DNA from: Galbibacter marinus
GTDB lineage: Bacteria > Bacteroidota > Bacteroidia > Flavobacteriales > Flavobacteriaceae
Length of the DNA: 64,000 nt
Direction of reading: 5' to 3'
Assembly: GCF_000300875.1 (NCBI RefSeq)
Contig: NZ_AMSG01000011.1
Location: 22,235-86,234, forward strand
Part shown: positions 36,022 through 45,685 of the stretch, piece by piece
Numbering within the stretch: the first letter of the stretch is position 1
How the letters are laid out: every line of letters begins with the position of its first letter
The notes under the pieces: model-generated
Told to the model about the DNA's origin: nothing
The model's database searches: none
Seen by the model: the letters and a program-made list of their open reading frames with translations, nothing else
Translations under genes and position numbers: made by a program

Positions 36022-37329
36022 TCAACCTATAATGTCAACTATTTCATTGTTCTTATATAAATTGGGTAAAAATCCAGATTTTATTCTAAACTGGCTTCTC
36101 TTCTTTATTTTTGGTTTGGTTGAAATATTTTCTAATTTTATTCCTGGGTCGTAATAAATATTCCCATTCGCCATTTGTAAGAGAAAAAGTTGAAAATCAG
36201 TTCCAGTACCTAATATTATCTCACTTCCGTATCTATACTTTCTTTCTGGATTAATTTCTGATAATGACGGCACATAACAAGCTTGATTGTGCTTTCTATT
36301 CCAATGCTTTAGCAATGAAGCAAAACTCCAAGATGCAGTTTCATTATCACTCTCATCCAATAAAACAATACGACCATTTGAATTACGAATTTTGCCACTA
36401 TCGGTGTCAAATCCTATTAATTTCATAGTTAAATTAGTAAGGTGATGTTTTTCCCCAATTCTATGAATACCTCCGAAATTCAATCTATCTGGTCTCCCTT
36501 TTTTATCCTTATAACCATAAGTTCTAACAAAGTATTCTGACCCTTCTGTTTTATACAAGCCATCTGTAGGCTCGGGTGTCATAAGTGTTATGACTTTACT
36601 CTTAATACTATTAAAATTTGAAACCCCAAACTGTTTCACTTCCCAACCCATAAAATCTGGTTCAGAATATCCGTTTGGTGTAATTCCTAATTCAGCTTCT
36701 AAAGTATAACCACCACAATTGGGCGCTTGACAATCCATTATACCTCCTTGATTATTTAATCTTTTAGAACTGATCCAACCCAGTTGATGAATTCTTTTTA
36801 ATTCGTCTAACAACACAGCTCTGTTGTTTTTCGCCATAGGTAGATCGATAGTAGAAAACACCCCATGAACAGAATCAACTTGTAATTGATCAAATTCAAT
36901 GGCAATTTCAGAATCGGGGGCTGCTACATAACCCAATATTTCTCCAGTGCGATCAACTGAAAATAATAATAAACGACCCTCTAACCTTTGAGTCATTAGT
37001 TCTGATGGTGCATTTTGACACCCAGCTAAAAATCCAGAAAATCGAACCTCTGGATACTTCGGGTAAAGAATAAGCTGTGCCTTAGGGGCTGGAAATATAG
37101 ATCCTTGATCATTAACCCATGAAAAATTAATTTTTGCTTTAAATCGTTCTTTTTTCCAATCTCCAGCTTCTTCAGTTACAATTTCTTGAAGAGGTAAAAT
37201 ATTTAAAATTTCAAAGCTACCACCAAAGTATACTTGGTTCTTAGAATTATCATTAGGTGATAGAATTTTTGTGTAAACTTTCTTGCAGCCTTTGCTAACA
37301 AACAGAGATTTCAGATTGGTTAGATTCAT
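36022..37329 (-). CDS. MvaI/BcnI-like type II restriction endonuclease
   Basis: A 435-residue protein. Its N-terminal 190 residues form an unassigned domain. The C-terminal half shows the MvaI/BcnI pattern: [15 protein letters not shown] (E211/E213), [13 protein letters not shown] with the PD-(D/E)xK-type triad D225, E230 and K232, and [16 protein letters not shown]. The start overlaps the methyltransferase end by 35 bp, so the two genes are one operon and surely one restriction-modification system. MvaI and BcnI cut within CCWGG and CCSGG; the target here is not known. At 435 residues it is much longer than MvaI-type enzymes, so the N-terminal half may be a target-recognition or regulatory addition. 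Confidence 0.8.
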   Translation of the reverse strand: MNLTNLKSLFVSKGCKKVYTKILSPNDNSKNQVYFGGSFEILNILPLQEIVTEEAGDWKKERFKAKINFSWVNDQGSIFPAPKAQLILYPKYPEVRFSGFLAGCQNAPSELMTQRLEGRLLLFSVDRTGEILGYVAAPDSEIAIEFDQLQVDSVHGVFSTIDLPMAKNNRAVLLDELKRIHQLGWISSKRLNNQGGIMDCQAPNCGGYTLEAELGITPNGYSEPDFMGWEVKQFGVSNFNSIKSKVITLMTPEPTDGLYKTEGSEYFVRTYGYKDKKGRPDRLNFGGIHRIGEKHHLTNLTMKLIGFDTDSGKIRNSNGRIVLLDESDNETASWSFASLLKHWNRKHNQACYVPSLSEINPERKYRYGSEIILGTGTDFQLFLLQMANGNIYYDPGIKLENISTKPKIKKRSQFRIKSGFLPNLYKNNEIVDIIG

Positions 37330-38527
37330 TTATTTTTAATATTTCCATTACTAGGTTTTTAGCCACCGCTTGAATTAATGGTGTTACTACTGAATTTCCA
37401 AATTGTTTATACGCTTGATTATTTGAAACAGGAATTATAAATTCATCAGGAAATCCTTGTAGTCTCGCACATTCTCTTGGTGTTAACCGCCGTGGATTCT
37501 TATCTTTTTGTGGTATCAAGATTTCTGATCCATCCTTGTAATACCTTGCACTAATCGTTCTGGAAATACCGTCTAAATCAGTCAATCCAAAACCGAAACC
37601 ATTCCCCTTCGCTTTATGTTTTTTAGCATGGGATTGAAGATAATCCCATAGTTTATCAGATAAGGTGTATTTATCATCAACTTCTGGCTCTAAAATATCC
37701 TTAAACGAATGCTTATATTCCTTAGGATCAGGAAATTTAAATCCTTCTTTACCTTTAAAAATTGACTTTTTAAATCCAACAATTATAATTCGTTCGCGAT
37801 TTTGTGGCACATAGAATTTACCATTTAAAACCTTAAAATATACATTATAGCCTAATCTCTCTAGAGTACTGATTATCACTTTAAAAGTTTTCTTCTTATC
37901 GTGAGAAACCAGATTTTTGACATTCTCAAGCATAAAAGCCTTAGGTTGCTTATGTTTGATTATTCTAGCAATGTCAAAAAATAAAGTACCTTGTGTTTCA
38001 TCCAAGAATCCATGCGCTCTACCCATAGAATTTTTCTTTGAAACTCCAGCAATTGAAAAAGGTTGGCAAGGGAATCCACCTAACAGGATATCGTGATCAG
38101 GAATAAACTCTTCTGAAATCTGTGTGATGTCTCCAAATGGCACTTCTCCAAAATTAGCTTCATATGTCTTTTTAGCGTAAGGATCCCATTCACTTGAAAA
38201 AACACATTTCCCTCCATTATTTTGATAGGCCAACCTTATTCCTCCAATTCCTGCAAAAAGATCAATAAATTTAAATTTTGGATTTTCTCTTGGCGGAAAT
38301 GGAATATCCCATTTTATGGGTAAATAATATTGAAAGTCGGGTTCCTTAGCAATGTTCAATTCCCTATGTAGAATTGTCAAATATTCTATTGCTGGGGCCT
38401 TAAAGTATTGAGACACACCATTTTTATGATTATGTAAATAGTGGGTCAAATACGCCATTTCGTTAGTAGTTTTTTTATCTACTACGAGTCCTAACCTCTC
38501 TTTTATATTTGAATATTCTCTTACCAT
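37295..38527 (-). CDS. DNA (cytosine-5) methyltransferase of a restriction-modification system
   Basis: A 410-residue C5-methyltransferase. Motif I is [15 protein letters not shown] (about 87-101). Motif IV is [12 protein letters not shown] with catalytic C154. Motif VI is FMLENVKN, motif [15 protein letters not shown], and motif [16 protein letters not shown] near the end. The region between VIII and X (about 255-350) is the target-recognition domain. An N-terminal extension of about 80 residues precedes motif I. It protects the cognate sites of the restriction enzyme encoded immediately downstream with a 35-bp overlap. It is the first gene of the pair, so methylation precedes cleavage when the element enters a new host. 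It lies inside the conjugative element between the coupling-protein region and the tra operon. Confidence 0.95.
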   Translation of the reverse strand: MVREYSNIKERLGLVVDKKTTNEMAYLTHYLHNHKNGVSQYFKAPAIEYLTILHRELNIAKEPDFQYYLPIKWDIPFPPRENPKFKFIDLFAGIGGIRLAYQNNGGKCVFSSEWDPYAKKTYEANFGEVPFGDITQISEEFIPDHDILLGGFPCQPFSIAGVSKKNSMGRAHGFLDETQGTLFFDIARIIKHKQPKAFMLENVKNLVSHDKKKTFKVIISTLERLGYNVYFKVLNGKFYVPQNRERIIIVGFKKSIFKGKEGFKFPDPKEYKHSFKDILEPEVDDKYTLSDKLWDYLQSHAKKHKAKGNGFGFGLTDLDGISRTISARYYKDGSEILIPQKDKNPRRLTPRECARLQGFPDEFIIPVSNNQAYKQFGNSVVTPLIQAVAKNLVMEILKINESNQSEISVC

Positions 38528-38694
38528 AATTAAGCCGTAAAGTAACGAAAAATAAAGTTAGTTTCAACTTTCTAACACTCCATCTTATCAACAATTTTAT
38601 AAATGATTTTTAATAATGATTGGAGTTTTAATGTTTTTAGTAAATTATAGTTTTATTCAGTAAATGGCACCAATGATTTAGATTGTACTAACCT

Positions 38695-39498
38695 TCAAAG
38701 CCTAGTTTTTAATATCACCTTCCTACTACCATTTAGCTCCTGAAGTTCCAGCTGCAACTTTTCTTTATCCCCGAGTACAAACTTCGGAAGTACATACACG
38801 AATCTATACGACTCACTGTTATGTACCTTTGAAGGCAACTTATAACTATAGATAGGTTTTAATTCCTTTTTTTGAAAAGAAGCCTTGCGTTTTTTATTTC
38901 CACTAACGCTAAACACCTTCAAAAAATCAATTTCAAAAGTGATTCCTGAGGTATTGGTAATTTCCATAACAAGATAAGTTTGTGAACCCTTATAGGCGAT
39001 CCTTTGTAATTGAAGCTTTAGCCCTTTCTGTCGCTTAGTTTTCAAGTTCTTTGAAGGAGCTGCTAACAGGTAATCCCCAAAACTTTCAAATTCCTTTATA
39101 CCATTAGAAGTGCTATCCAATTTCTTCTTGTTAGACCTTTTGGTTTCAGCCATTGGCAATTCTGTACCTATGCTCCTTTCTTTTGAGATAAAGTAATTAA
39201 GCTTAGATAACGAGTCACTATACTCTAAGATAAAGCTGTACACAGCACCATCATCAGTCACCACCAATAAATTGCTTTGCTTTCCAGGTGTGGCTTGTAA
39301 CAGACCAAAGTACTGCTTCTTTTCCCTGTTATAAGTAAACACAAAGTTAGAGCTGCCAGTGACCGCTTGGCGAATTGGACTTGGAAAAAACAAAGCCACA
39401 TTTTTAGAATTGTTAGCATATAAAGTTTCCAAGGGCCTTTGAGCGTCCATTGGTAGCGTTAACAAAATAGCTACCAGAGTTATGATATAATTTTTCAT
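38695..39498 (-). CDS. traN: Conjugative transposon protein TraN
   Basis: A 267-residue exported protein with a signal peptide (about 1-19, LLTLPMDA). The body (RPLETLYANNSKNVALFFPSPIRQAVTGSSNFVFTYN..QYFGLLQATPGKQSNLLVVTDDGAVYSF) is the DUF4138/TraN pattern: a VirB9-like beta domain at about 25-120 and a second beta domain to the C-terminus. TraN sits at the outer membrane as part of the conjugation channel, with TraM (VirB10-like) as its neighbour. It is the last tra gene of the leftward operon, 19 nt after TraM; traO, traP and traQ do not follow. Confidence 0.92.
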   Translation of the reverse strand: MKNYIITLVAILLTLPMDAQRPLETLYANNSKNVALFFPSPIRQAVTGSSNFVFTYNREKKQYFGLLQATPGKQSNLLVVTDDGAVYSFILEYSDSLSKLNYFISKERSIGTELPMAETKRSNKKKLDSTSNGIKEFESFGDYLLAAPSKNLKTKRQKGLKLQLQRIAYKGSQTYLVMEITNTSGITFEIDFLKVFSVSGNKKRKASFQKKELKPIYSYKLPSKVHNSESYRFVYVLPKFVLGDKEKLQLELQELNGSRKVILKTRL

Positions 39499-39517
39499 GC
39501 GAGTCGATTTATTATAA

Positions 39518-40453
39518 TTACTGTCTTTTAGAGGCTTTTAATATTAACTCATAACCATCAATCACGGTCACCTTTACTTTTTTGTTGTTTCTTCGAAATA
39601 GTTGCTTTATACCGCTTAATTGTGGAACCCCAGCTACATTGATATCCTCAACCATATCACCGATAATTTGCTCTCGAGCATCGCCTTGGAAACTGTTCTC
39701 GATATATATACCTTCACTGCCATCTTGTACATCATACCCAAGAAGGGTTACTGGATCTTTTCCAATATGATCAATAGAAATCATGGTTCTATTGGGTGTA
39801 AAACTCACAAAGCCGTATATAAGAGTGTTTCTTGAATATAAGACCCCTTCTATCGTTGTTGCTTTAGATAGGCGCATACGGAGTCTAGAATTAGCCTTTA
39901 CGACCTGATCTCCATCAACTACTACATAAATAAACTGATCCGTATTTAAAGTGAAGGTTAAATCACTTTCTTTAGGATTGGAAGCAAAAAACAACTGATG
40001 TTCTAGAGCTAACTCTTTGGCATCAATTTTTAAGTCTCTTTTGATTTGGGAAGAGTCCACTTCTGTTCCTTGTTTTTGGGTGGTTTCTTCTGGCTTGAAA
40101 TTTGGATATCGCTTCTGGGAATATTGTATCCTTCCTAAGGCGTAAATACTATCAACAATCATCTTCTTCTGAAGCTTTGGAAGATCTGGATTGTAATAAC
40201 CCAAAGAATCAATCAGTTTCTCGTTGTAAATACTAGGTGCTGTAGTTTCTCTTACTTCTTTTAGATCATTAATAGCATCTAGCTTGGAATTATAACCCTT
40301 TGGTTCTTCTTTAAGCTCAGGCACTAAGGTTGAATTTAGATTCTCATGCTCAGAGTCACCAGCACCCCATACCATTACGCTATAGGAGACCAGAAATATA
40401 ACAACCACAGTCAACACGGCAGCAAATACTATTTTATTCTTTTCAATTTTCAT
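39518..40453 (-). CDS. traM: Conjugative transposon protein TraM
   Basis: A 311-residue protein. One N-terminal membrane helix lies at about 9-30 (IVFAAVLTVVVIFLVSYSVMVW) and a charged coiled-coil linker follows. A C-terminal domain contains VVDGDQVVKANSRLRMRLSKATTIEGVLYSRNTLIYGFVSFTPNRTMISIDHI and LLGYDVQDGSEGIYIENSF, which is the VirB10/TraM signature. It spans the periplasm to bridge inner and outer membrane parts of the mating channel. It overlaps the end of TraK by 11 bp and is followed by TraN, the usual order in Bacteroidota elements. Confidence 0.92.
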   Translation of the reverse strand: MKIEKNKIVFAAVLTVVVIFLVSYSVMVWGAGDSEHENLNSTLVPELKEEPKGYNSKLDAINDLKEVRETTAPSIYNEKLIDSLGYYNPDLPKLQKKMIVDSIYALGRIQYSQKRYPNFKPEETTQKQGTEVDSSQIKRDLKIDAKELALEHQLFFASNPKESDLTFTLNTDQFIYVVVDGDQVVKANSRLRMRLSKATTIEGVLYSRNTLIYGFVSFTPNRTMISIDHIGKDPVTLLGYDVQDGSEGIYIENSFQGDAREQIIGDMVEDINVAGVPQLSGIKQLFRRNNKKVKVTVIDGYELILKASKRQ

Positions 40454-41057
40454 CTGTGATTTTTTTTAAAGTATTCTCGATATAATCAGTTATCAGCAAT
40501 CCATGAGGATTGTTTGGGAAATTGCGATCCACTGTAATTAACCTTCCAGTGGAAACCAACCTATAGGTATCAGTTATAGAACCGCGATTGATCTGAAAAA
40601 CAGTAAGCGTTCTAAAAGTATAATTGCCATTATTGGATTCAATCTGAGAAACGCTATGTAATACCTTTTGCACTAGAGAATACTGCAAAAGACGGTTATA
40701 CACTCCTTCAGCTTTTTTCTGTCGGTAAAGATCACTGACAGAACTATTAGCTAGCCAAAGCGCTTTTTCTAAATTCTTTTCATAGTTACTAGCGTCAATA
40801 GAATAGAAATAGTTGTGAAACAGATCCAAATGTGCAAGGGCTTCCACTTTAAAGTTTTCTTTCTGGGTAACTAGCTTAAGGGGAATAATACTGCCATCAG
40901 TATTTACCGCAAAAGCAGCATTAAGCGCCTTGTTATGGATTGTATATACCATCCATAAGGAAAAGCTGCTAATTAGTAGTGAGCAAACTATTACGCAGTA
41001 GACAATGGCTCTGTTTAATTTTAAAACTTGATATATATTTTTATATGGGAGTTTCAT
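40443..41057 (-). CDS. traK: Conjugative transposon protein TraK
   Basis: A 204-residue inner-membrane protein. A short cytoplasmic start is followed by one membrane helix at about 20-40 (VYCVIVCSLLISSFSLWMVY) and a periplasmic VirB8-like domain ending RTLTVFQINRGSITDTYRLVSTGRLITVDRNFPNNPHGLLITDYIENTL. It should be a nucleator of the conjugation channel, contacting TraM and TraJ. It starts 15 nt after TraJ and overlaps TraM by 11 bp. Length is normal for TraK. Confidence 0.93.
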   Translation of the reverse strand: MKLPYKNIYQVLKLNRAIVYCVIVCSLLISSFSLWMVYTIHNKALNAAFAVNTDGSIIPLKLVTQKENFKVEALAHLDLFHNYFYSIDASNYEKNLEKALWLANSSVSDLYRQKKAEGVYNRLLQYSLVQKVLHSVSQIESNNGNYTFRTLTVFQINRGSITDTYRLVSTGRLITVDRNFPNNPHGLLITDYIENTLKKITDEN

Positions 41058-41072
41058 AAGGCATATATGAAT

Positions 41073-41915
41073 TTAATTGGTAAATAATCGAAGTGTAAAT
41101 GAAGTTGCACGGGTGTAGAGTTTGAATTTCAAAAACACTATAAACCCAATGGAGCCGAGCTGCACTACAGGGGCAAAAAAACCCTCACCAACATCGGTTC
41201 CAAAAAGGTTCATCCAAAAGTTGGTATTGATCTCCCTATAGAGCGCATTTACAAATACATTGACTAGAAAAAAAGCAGGCACCAACATATACACCGCGGC
41301 GTAGAGTCTAAAAAAAGTATACGCCAAGGAACGAAACTTTTCAAAAACGGAAAGACTGATAATTAGCGGAAAAAATGCCTGCATGATGCCCAGTAAAAAA
41401 TACCGCTCAGCTAAAAACATGGGGTAAATAAAAAGATCTAAAATCCATAAAATTACCCCCGTTATAAAAGCAAATATCTTAAACCCGTAAAGAGGTGTAA
41501 CTAATGCCTCATATAATAGGGTCATAGCAGCATGTGCTACTTTGACAACACTCACGTCTTCTTCTATAGGAATATCCTGCATTTGAAGCGGAAGTAACGC
41601 GGGTGCCACAGCTCTGTATTGTCCTTCAATAGCTACTAGAATACTGTCAAAAAAACCTAGGACTTGGGTTGAGAAAATAACAAGTAAAACAACCATAAAG
41701 TTTTTAGCTAGATCCTCTGGACCAAGGCCCCAGGTATACCCATCCTTCTGCGCTACCCCTTCATTGTACTTTTTTAAAATATTAATTAGAAAAAATAGCA
41801 CAGAAAGGGTTTTCATTCCTGCAATGGTGTACCGGGAAAAATCACTATTTTGAATGGTCTGAAATACCGTATCCACATATTCTAGACCAATTCCTAAAAG
41901 AACAAGTGCTGCCAT
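41073..41915 (-). CDS. traJ: Conjugative transposon protein TraJ
   Basis: A 280-residue polytopic membrane protein with about six helices, including MKTLSVLFFLINIL, FMVVLLVIFSTQVLGFF, IFAFITGVILWILDLFIYPM and LYAAVYMLVPAFFLVNVFV. This resembles VirB6-like inner-membrane channel components, and the position between TraI and TraK identifies it as TraJ. Bacteroides TraJ proteins are often longer, so the start could lie upstream, but the TraI stop is only 2 nt away, which supports the given ATG at 41915. Confidence 0.88.
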   Translation of the reverse strand: MAALVLLGIGLEYVDTVFQTIQNSDFSRYTIAGMKTLSVLFFLINILKKYNEGVAQKDGYTWGLGPEDLAKNFMVVLLVIFSTQVLGFFDSILVAIEGQYRAVAPALLPLQMQDIPIEEDVSVVKVAHAAMTLLYEALVTPLYGFKIFAFITGVILWILDLFIYPMFLAERYFLLGIMQAFFPLIISLSVFEKFRSLAYTFFRLYAAVYMLVPAFFLVNVFVNALYREINTNFWMNLFGTDVGEGFFAPVVQLGSIGFIVFLKFKLYTRATSFTLRLFTN

Positions 41916-41917
41916 AA

Positions 41918-42538
41918 TTAATAGTGCATTTCCCGGTTATTGATTTTGTCTTGCATTTTTCTAAAGGAAATAATATCGCGGTAACGTCTAGTCCTAGTTG
42001 TTATCTCAGATACCATTTCTTTAGATTCTAGTTCTTTTTGTTTTAGGATTTCAGCCCGATCAGCATCGCTCATTTTAAGGTAGCCACTAGAGAGAATTTG
42101 ATCAATAAAGTCCATGGTTTCCAAAGAGTTTTGAACGATCGCATTAAAGGATTCAGATACCCGAGTAACTTCATTTGCTTTGATATAGGGAGAGTTTAAT
42201 ATCCCGCGTAAATCATTTCGCATTACCTCTAAAAGCCGCTGGTTATTTCTTCCAATTTCTTGTACTGCTCTTAACTGGCGAACCACGGAATTGACTCTTT
42301 CCAAATTCTCCTTTTGTTGTTTTAAAAACTCTACTGTTTTTATCATCTGAGAGGTCTGTTTAGCAGATTCTACCAGTGATTTCATAAGACTTACAAAATT
42401 GGTGTTATCATAAACTGGCATCCCCTGGCTTGAAGCGCTCATGGGTGAGAAAAGAAACATTACGGTAGCAATCACTATGATTGCTGGTTTAATTTTTACT
42501 GAACAATTGTACTGGTTGTGGTGGAACTGTGATTTCAT
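41918..42538 (-). CDS. traI: Conjugative transposon protein TraI-like (DUF4141/VirB5-like)
   Basis: The frame is open from 42568, but the ATG at 42538 is chosen because it lies 4 nt after the TraG stop. The resulting 206-residue protein has a signal peptide (about 16-37, IVIATVMFLFSPMSASSQ). A mainly helical body follows (NFVSLMKSLVESAKQTSQMIKTVEFLKQQKENLERVNSVVRQLRAVQEI), as in VirB5-like and DUF4141 proteins. Such proteins help form the pilus tip or an exported assembly factor. Its position between TraG and TraJ fits TraI of Bacteroidota transposons. No clear catalytic motif. Confidence 0.82.
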   Translation of the reverse strand: MKSQFHHNQYNCSVKIKPAIIVIATVMFLFSPMSASSQGMPVYDNTNFVSLMKSLVESAKQTSQMIKTVEFLKQQKENLERVNSVVRQLRAVQEIGRNNQRLLEVMRNDLRGILNSPYIKANEVTRVSESFNAIVQNSLETMDFIDQILSSGYLKMSDADRAEILKQKELESKEMVSEITTRTRRYRDIISFRKMQDKINNREMHY

Positions 42539-42542
42539 GATA

Positions 42543-44945
42543 TTATGTTTTGCTTGTAAATTCAACAATGGCTTTTTGCATATTTTGAGTCTTTCGATAG
42601 CTCTCCATTATGGCCTGGTTTTCTTTTCCGTCAGTAAGGTAGGCGGCATACACTTCTTTGGGAACTTCGAGCCTAAAGATGTTGCTTTGTTTTCCGATTT
42701 TGATAAACATCTCTGTGTACTTACGTGGACCGGTAAGGTTGTTCTTAATGGACTTTAGTTGGTTTAAATCATGGCTCGAAAGATGAAGTCTTTTAACAAG
42801 CTCATCATAGCCCTTTTCATTTTGAAGGCTGTAGATGACCTGCGTATTTTCAAGGATACTAGCTGAAGTGCTGCTTTGTGGAAGCTGATTGATGGACTGC
42901 AAAATAATTCCAACGGCGCCATTTTGCTTTCTAATCGCCTGATAATAAAACTCCACGCTTTCTAGGACGTTGTCAAACTTTAGTTGTTTAGCAAATTCAT
43001 CAAAAAGGATAATACCTTTTTCAGCGCGATTCTGCCAAATGGTTCGCTGTATGGCTGATTTAATGAGCTTAAGCATCACAGAGAGGATTTCTTTATTATC
43101 GCGAACTTCATCGAGCTCAAAGACGATCATTCGCTTATCCTCTAATTTGTATGATTGGTCCTCTCCTACATTAAATAAAAAGCTATACAATCCCCCTTCT
43201 ACATATTCCGATAGAATATGCAGAAAATCATAACAACTAAAATCTTCTTCCTTAATATCAAGATCCTCAAGTAAGCGCTCTTTATTTCTACTAACAAACT
43301 CATACAAAGAAGCTAAGCTGTGGTTCATTTTAGTGGTTTGATAGTAATAAAGAAGTACTTTTTTCATGGCTACTTCTCTTCCTTTGGAAACGCTATTTCC
43401 CTTAGCTAAGAGCTCCAATAAAAATAGTGATAGATCCTCAAGACGCTCCGGGGATAAATCTGTGGAATCCGAAATATAAAAAGGGTTGATCCCAAGATTT
43501 TCACCTTTTTCATAGCGCAAAATAATATGATCATCAGGATAGAGCTTTGCAAACTTTGAATAGGATCCACCTAAATCAATGATTACTAGGCGAACTCCAG
43601 CCTCAAAATATTGCCTGAGTATATTATTAGCTAAAAAAGATTTTCCTTCCCCAGTGGGGGCAAATATGGCAAAGTTGCGTGCTTTTATGCGCCTTTTTCC
43701 CTCATCCCAAACATCTTTTAATACTGGTATGTTGTGCTCCCGATCATTGAATATAATGCCAGAGGTATCCGATTTATAATTTGTATTGTTGATCAGTAGA
43801 CAAAGTGCGTGCTTTAAATCGGTAACATATAAATCGTTGTTGGAGAAATTGGATGAAAAACAGCAGTAGCTATTTAAAATATAATTCTTTTGCTGTTGCC
43901 CTTTTGGGTAGTAGGGTATAATATCCAACTCTTTGAATTCGGTTTTAATCTTAGAGGTGATCCGCTCTAGGTCATGGGCACTATTTGACCAATACACAAT
44001 ATTGAAATGGCCACGAACTATTCGGGCATTGTCATCGGCATTGATCTTACTGAGAATTTGCTGAATTTTACCTAGTACCACCTTATTCTGCGATCCGAAA
44101 TTTGAGCTTTTACTCAGCTGCTCTACTTTCTTATCTAGTAACTTTCTCCATTTATGCTTGTCATCTAAAAACAATATTTGATTGACTATATGATTTTCCT
44201 TTAATGAAAGCCCTAAGCCATCAACAAACCCCTGATGAAACACAAAATCATCTGAAGTGAATCTATCATTGGTCTTGCTACTCTGTACACTTTCGCCAAA
44301 GCACAGTTCGCTATTAATGGCTAGGGCATCAAAATAATGCTCTCCTATGGTGAGGTTTTTTCCATCTAAAATAATATCTGTATTAAATCCTTCATTAAAC
44401 CCATTGAAATAGTCAGTTGTTAGGGTTTCTATATCGCGCGTATCAAGTGGGCAAAAGGTCATCTTTCGGCTGTTATTAATAAATGATACCGCATCACTTA
44501 CTGCCTCGGCAAAGGACTTTACCCTATCATCCAACTTATAAACTATTTCTTTAGAGACCTTTTGAAAAGGGTTTACGTATTTAGGATTGTTAAGCTCCTT
44601 GTTTTTAGTTAATATGAAAAACAAATAGCAGCTGTGCTCCATATACGCTCGGCCTTTAAAATAATCATGGGTGGCTTTTTCTAAAAAGCTTGTTCTAGGT
44701 AGCTTACTAGAGGTATAAGACTTCTTGAGGTAGATATCTTGCTTGTGTACTACCGTACCAATTGGCAAAGACTTTAACCCTTGGAACCAGGTTCCGTGTA
44801 TATCTTCAAAGTCTTTTTCGGATAAGGAATAAATTTCAGGTAATTGGCCTTTAAAGCCTAGTACAACATTTCCGTTACTTGCAAAGATGATATTATCCCT
44901 TATAGCTGCTATAGGCCTATGTGCCCAAAGGTTAATCTTTTTCAT
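42543..44945 (-). CDS. traG: Conjugation ATPase TraG (VirB4-like)
   Basis: With the ATG at 44945 (MKKINLWAHRPIAAI) the protein has 800 residues. A longer frame is open to 45053, but that would overlap TraF by more than 100 bp, so the shorter start is preferred. An N-terminal VirB4 domain contains the stretch DIYLKKSYTSSKLPRTSFLEKATHDYFKGRAYMEHSCYLFFILTKN. A RecA-like ATPase domain carries Walker A in FAPTGEGKSFLANNIL (about residue 430) and Walker B in GIILFDEFAKQL. It powers assembly of the channel and substrate transfer at the inner membrane. The start overlaps TraF by 14 bp and TraI follows 4 nt after its stop. Confidence 0.95.
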   Translation of the reverse strand: MKKINLWAHRPIAAIRDNIIFASNGNVVLGFKGQLPEIYSLSEKDFEDIHGTWFQGLKSLPIGTVVHKQDIYLKKSYTSSKLPRTSFLEKATHDYFKGRAYMEHSCYLFFILTKNKELNNPKYVNPFQKVSKEIVYKLDDRVKSFAEAVSDAVSFINNSRKMTFCPLDTRDIETLTTDYFNGFNEGFNTDIILDGKNLTIGEHYFDALAINSELCFGESVQSSKTNDRFTSDDFVFHQGFVDGLGLSLKENHIVNQILFLDDKHKWRKLLDKKVEQLSKSSNFGSQNKVVLGKIQQILSKINADDNARIVRGHFNIVYWSNSAHDLERITSKIKTEFKELDIIPYYPKGQQQKNYILNSYCCFSSNFSNNDLYVTDLKHALCLLINNTNYKSDTSGIIFNDREHNIPVLKDVWDEGKRRIKARNFAIFAPTGEGKSFLANNILRQYFEAGVRLVIIDLGGSYSKFAKLYPDDHIILRYEKGENLGINPFYISDSTDLSPERLEDLSLFLLELLAKGNSVSKGREVAMKKVLLYYYQTTKMNHSLASLYEFVSRNKERLLEDLDIKEEDFSCYDFLHILSEYVEGGLYSFLFNVGEDQSYKLEDKRMIVFELDEVRDNKEILSVMLKLIKSAIQRTIWQNRAEKGIILFDEFAKQLKFDNVLESVEFYYQAIRKQNGAVGIILQSINQLPQSSTSASILENTQVIYSLQNEKGYDELVKRLHLSSHDLNQLKSIKNNLTGPRKYTEMFIKIGKQSNIFRLEVPKEVYAAYLTDGKENQAIMESYRKTQNMQKAIVEFTSKT

Positions 44946-45216
44946 AGCTAATGCTTGAAATTCGTCTGTTACTAATACTACTAGGGAAGACCGCACTAAA
45001 CTGAAAATGCTGCGCAGTAGTTGAAAATCGAAGTAATAGAAGGTACAATACACTATTACCTACAAGTAAACTCATAATCAGGGTGAAACTAAAGGAAAAG
45101 ATAATCAGTAGTAAAGAGCAGATGATACAGATCATCATTATCACAAACATCGATAAGGGCAGTCCAAAGATGATTGCCTGTTTTCGAATATTCTTATAGA
45201 TTTCGTATCGTTTCAT
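44932..45216 (-). CDS. traF: Conjugative transposon protein TraF (DUF4133)
   Basis: A 94-residue protein with two membrane helices (about 13-33, AIIFGLPLSMFVIMMICIIC, and 35-62) and a basic N-terminus (MKRYEIYKNIRKQ). It matches the DUF4133/TraF family, VirB3-like components that anchor the VirB4-type ATPase TraG. It overlaps TraG by 14 bp and its start overlaps the TraE stop by one base, so traE, F and G are tightly coupled in translation. Confidence 0.92.
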   Translation of the reverse strand: MKRYEIYKNIRKQAIIFGLPLSMFVIMMICIICSLLLIIFSFSFTLIMSLLVGNSVLYLLLLRFSTTAQHFQFSAVFPSSISNRRISSISYEKD

Positions 45217-45503
45217 TATACTGTGATTCCAATTAAGTAAGTAAATATGCCTACCACTGCTCCTGCTATAAGAACAAAGACTAATACACGGGTTATTCCT
45301 TTTTTTAGATCTGCGTTCTCTCCAAAGAAGTGACCGGCATTAAAAAGAAAACCGATAAGGAAGATGACCCCTAGAATAATGGGGAAAATAGTTCTGATGG
45401 TATCGGAAACATCGTTAACCGAGTTTTCAATCCCTCCAATTTGAGCAAAAAGTCCAGTGGATAACAAGGACAAAAAGGTTGTGGTGTAAATTGATTTATT
45501 CAT
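45216..45503 (-). CDS. traE: Conjugative transposon protein TraE (DUF4134)
   Basis: A 95-residue protein with a signal peptide (about 1-20, LLSTGLFAQ) and two membrane helices in the mature part (IRTIFPIILGVIFLIGFLFNAGHFF and ITRVLVFVLIAGAVVGIFTYLIGITV). This DUF4134 protein is the VirB2/pilin-like subunit of Bacteroidota conjugation systems. It is the first gene of the leftward tra operon, which begins with an upstream palindrome and phased repeats at 45565-45642. Confidence 0.92.
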   Translation of the reverse strand: MNKSIYTTTFLSLLSTGLFAQIGGIENSVNDVSDTIRTIFPIILGVIFLIGFLFNAGHFFGENADLKKGITRVLVFVLIAGAVVGIFTYLIGITV

Positions 45504-45564
45504 AATATAAAAAGTTAAAATATTGATTATTCACGTATTATAAATTTACATATATTTGGCACAC

Positions 45565-45587
45565 AAAATACTGTTAATCAGTATTTT
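45565..45587. promoter_or_regulatory. 23-bp palindrome between traE and the amidase gene
   Basis: A perfect inverted repeat AAAATACTG-TTAAT-CAGTATTTT lies 62 bp upstream of traE and about 100 bp upstream of the amidase ATG. Size and symmetry fit a dimeric repressor site controlling one or both divergent genes. Whether the HTH protein at 46726-47007 binds here is unknown. Confidence 0.6.
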
Positions 45588-45602
45588 ATATTAAAAATAT
45601 TA

Positions 45603-45642
45603 TTTGAATTCATTTGGTGTTATTTGATATTATTTGGCATCA
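45603..45642. promoter_or_regulatory. Four tandem 10-bp ATTTG repeats upstream of tra and amidase genes
   Basis: Four consecutive 10-bp units start with ATTTG: ATTTGAATTC, ATTTGGTGTT, ATTTGATATT, ATTTGGCATC. The 10-bp period places the motif on one face of the helix, as for a cooperatively bound regulator. The 15-mer ATTTGATATTATTTG (45623-45637) recurs exactly on the minus strand at 49485-49499 upstream of the mobilisation genes. Confidence 0.65.
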
Positions 45643-45685
45643 AATACTATGAGAATTCAAAGCACAACCACCGATAAATTCAAAA

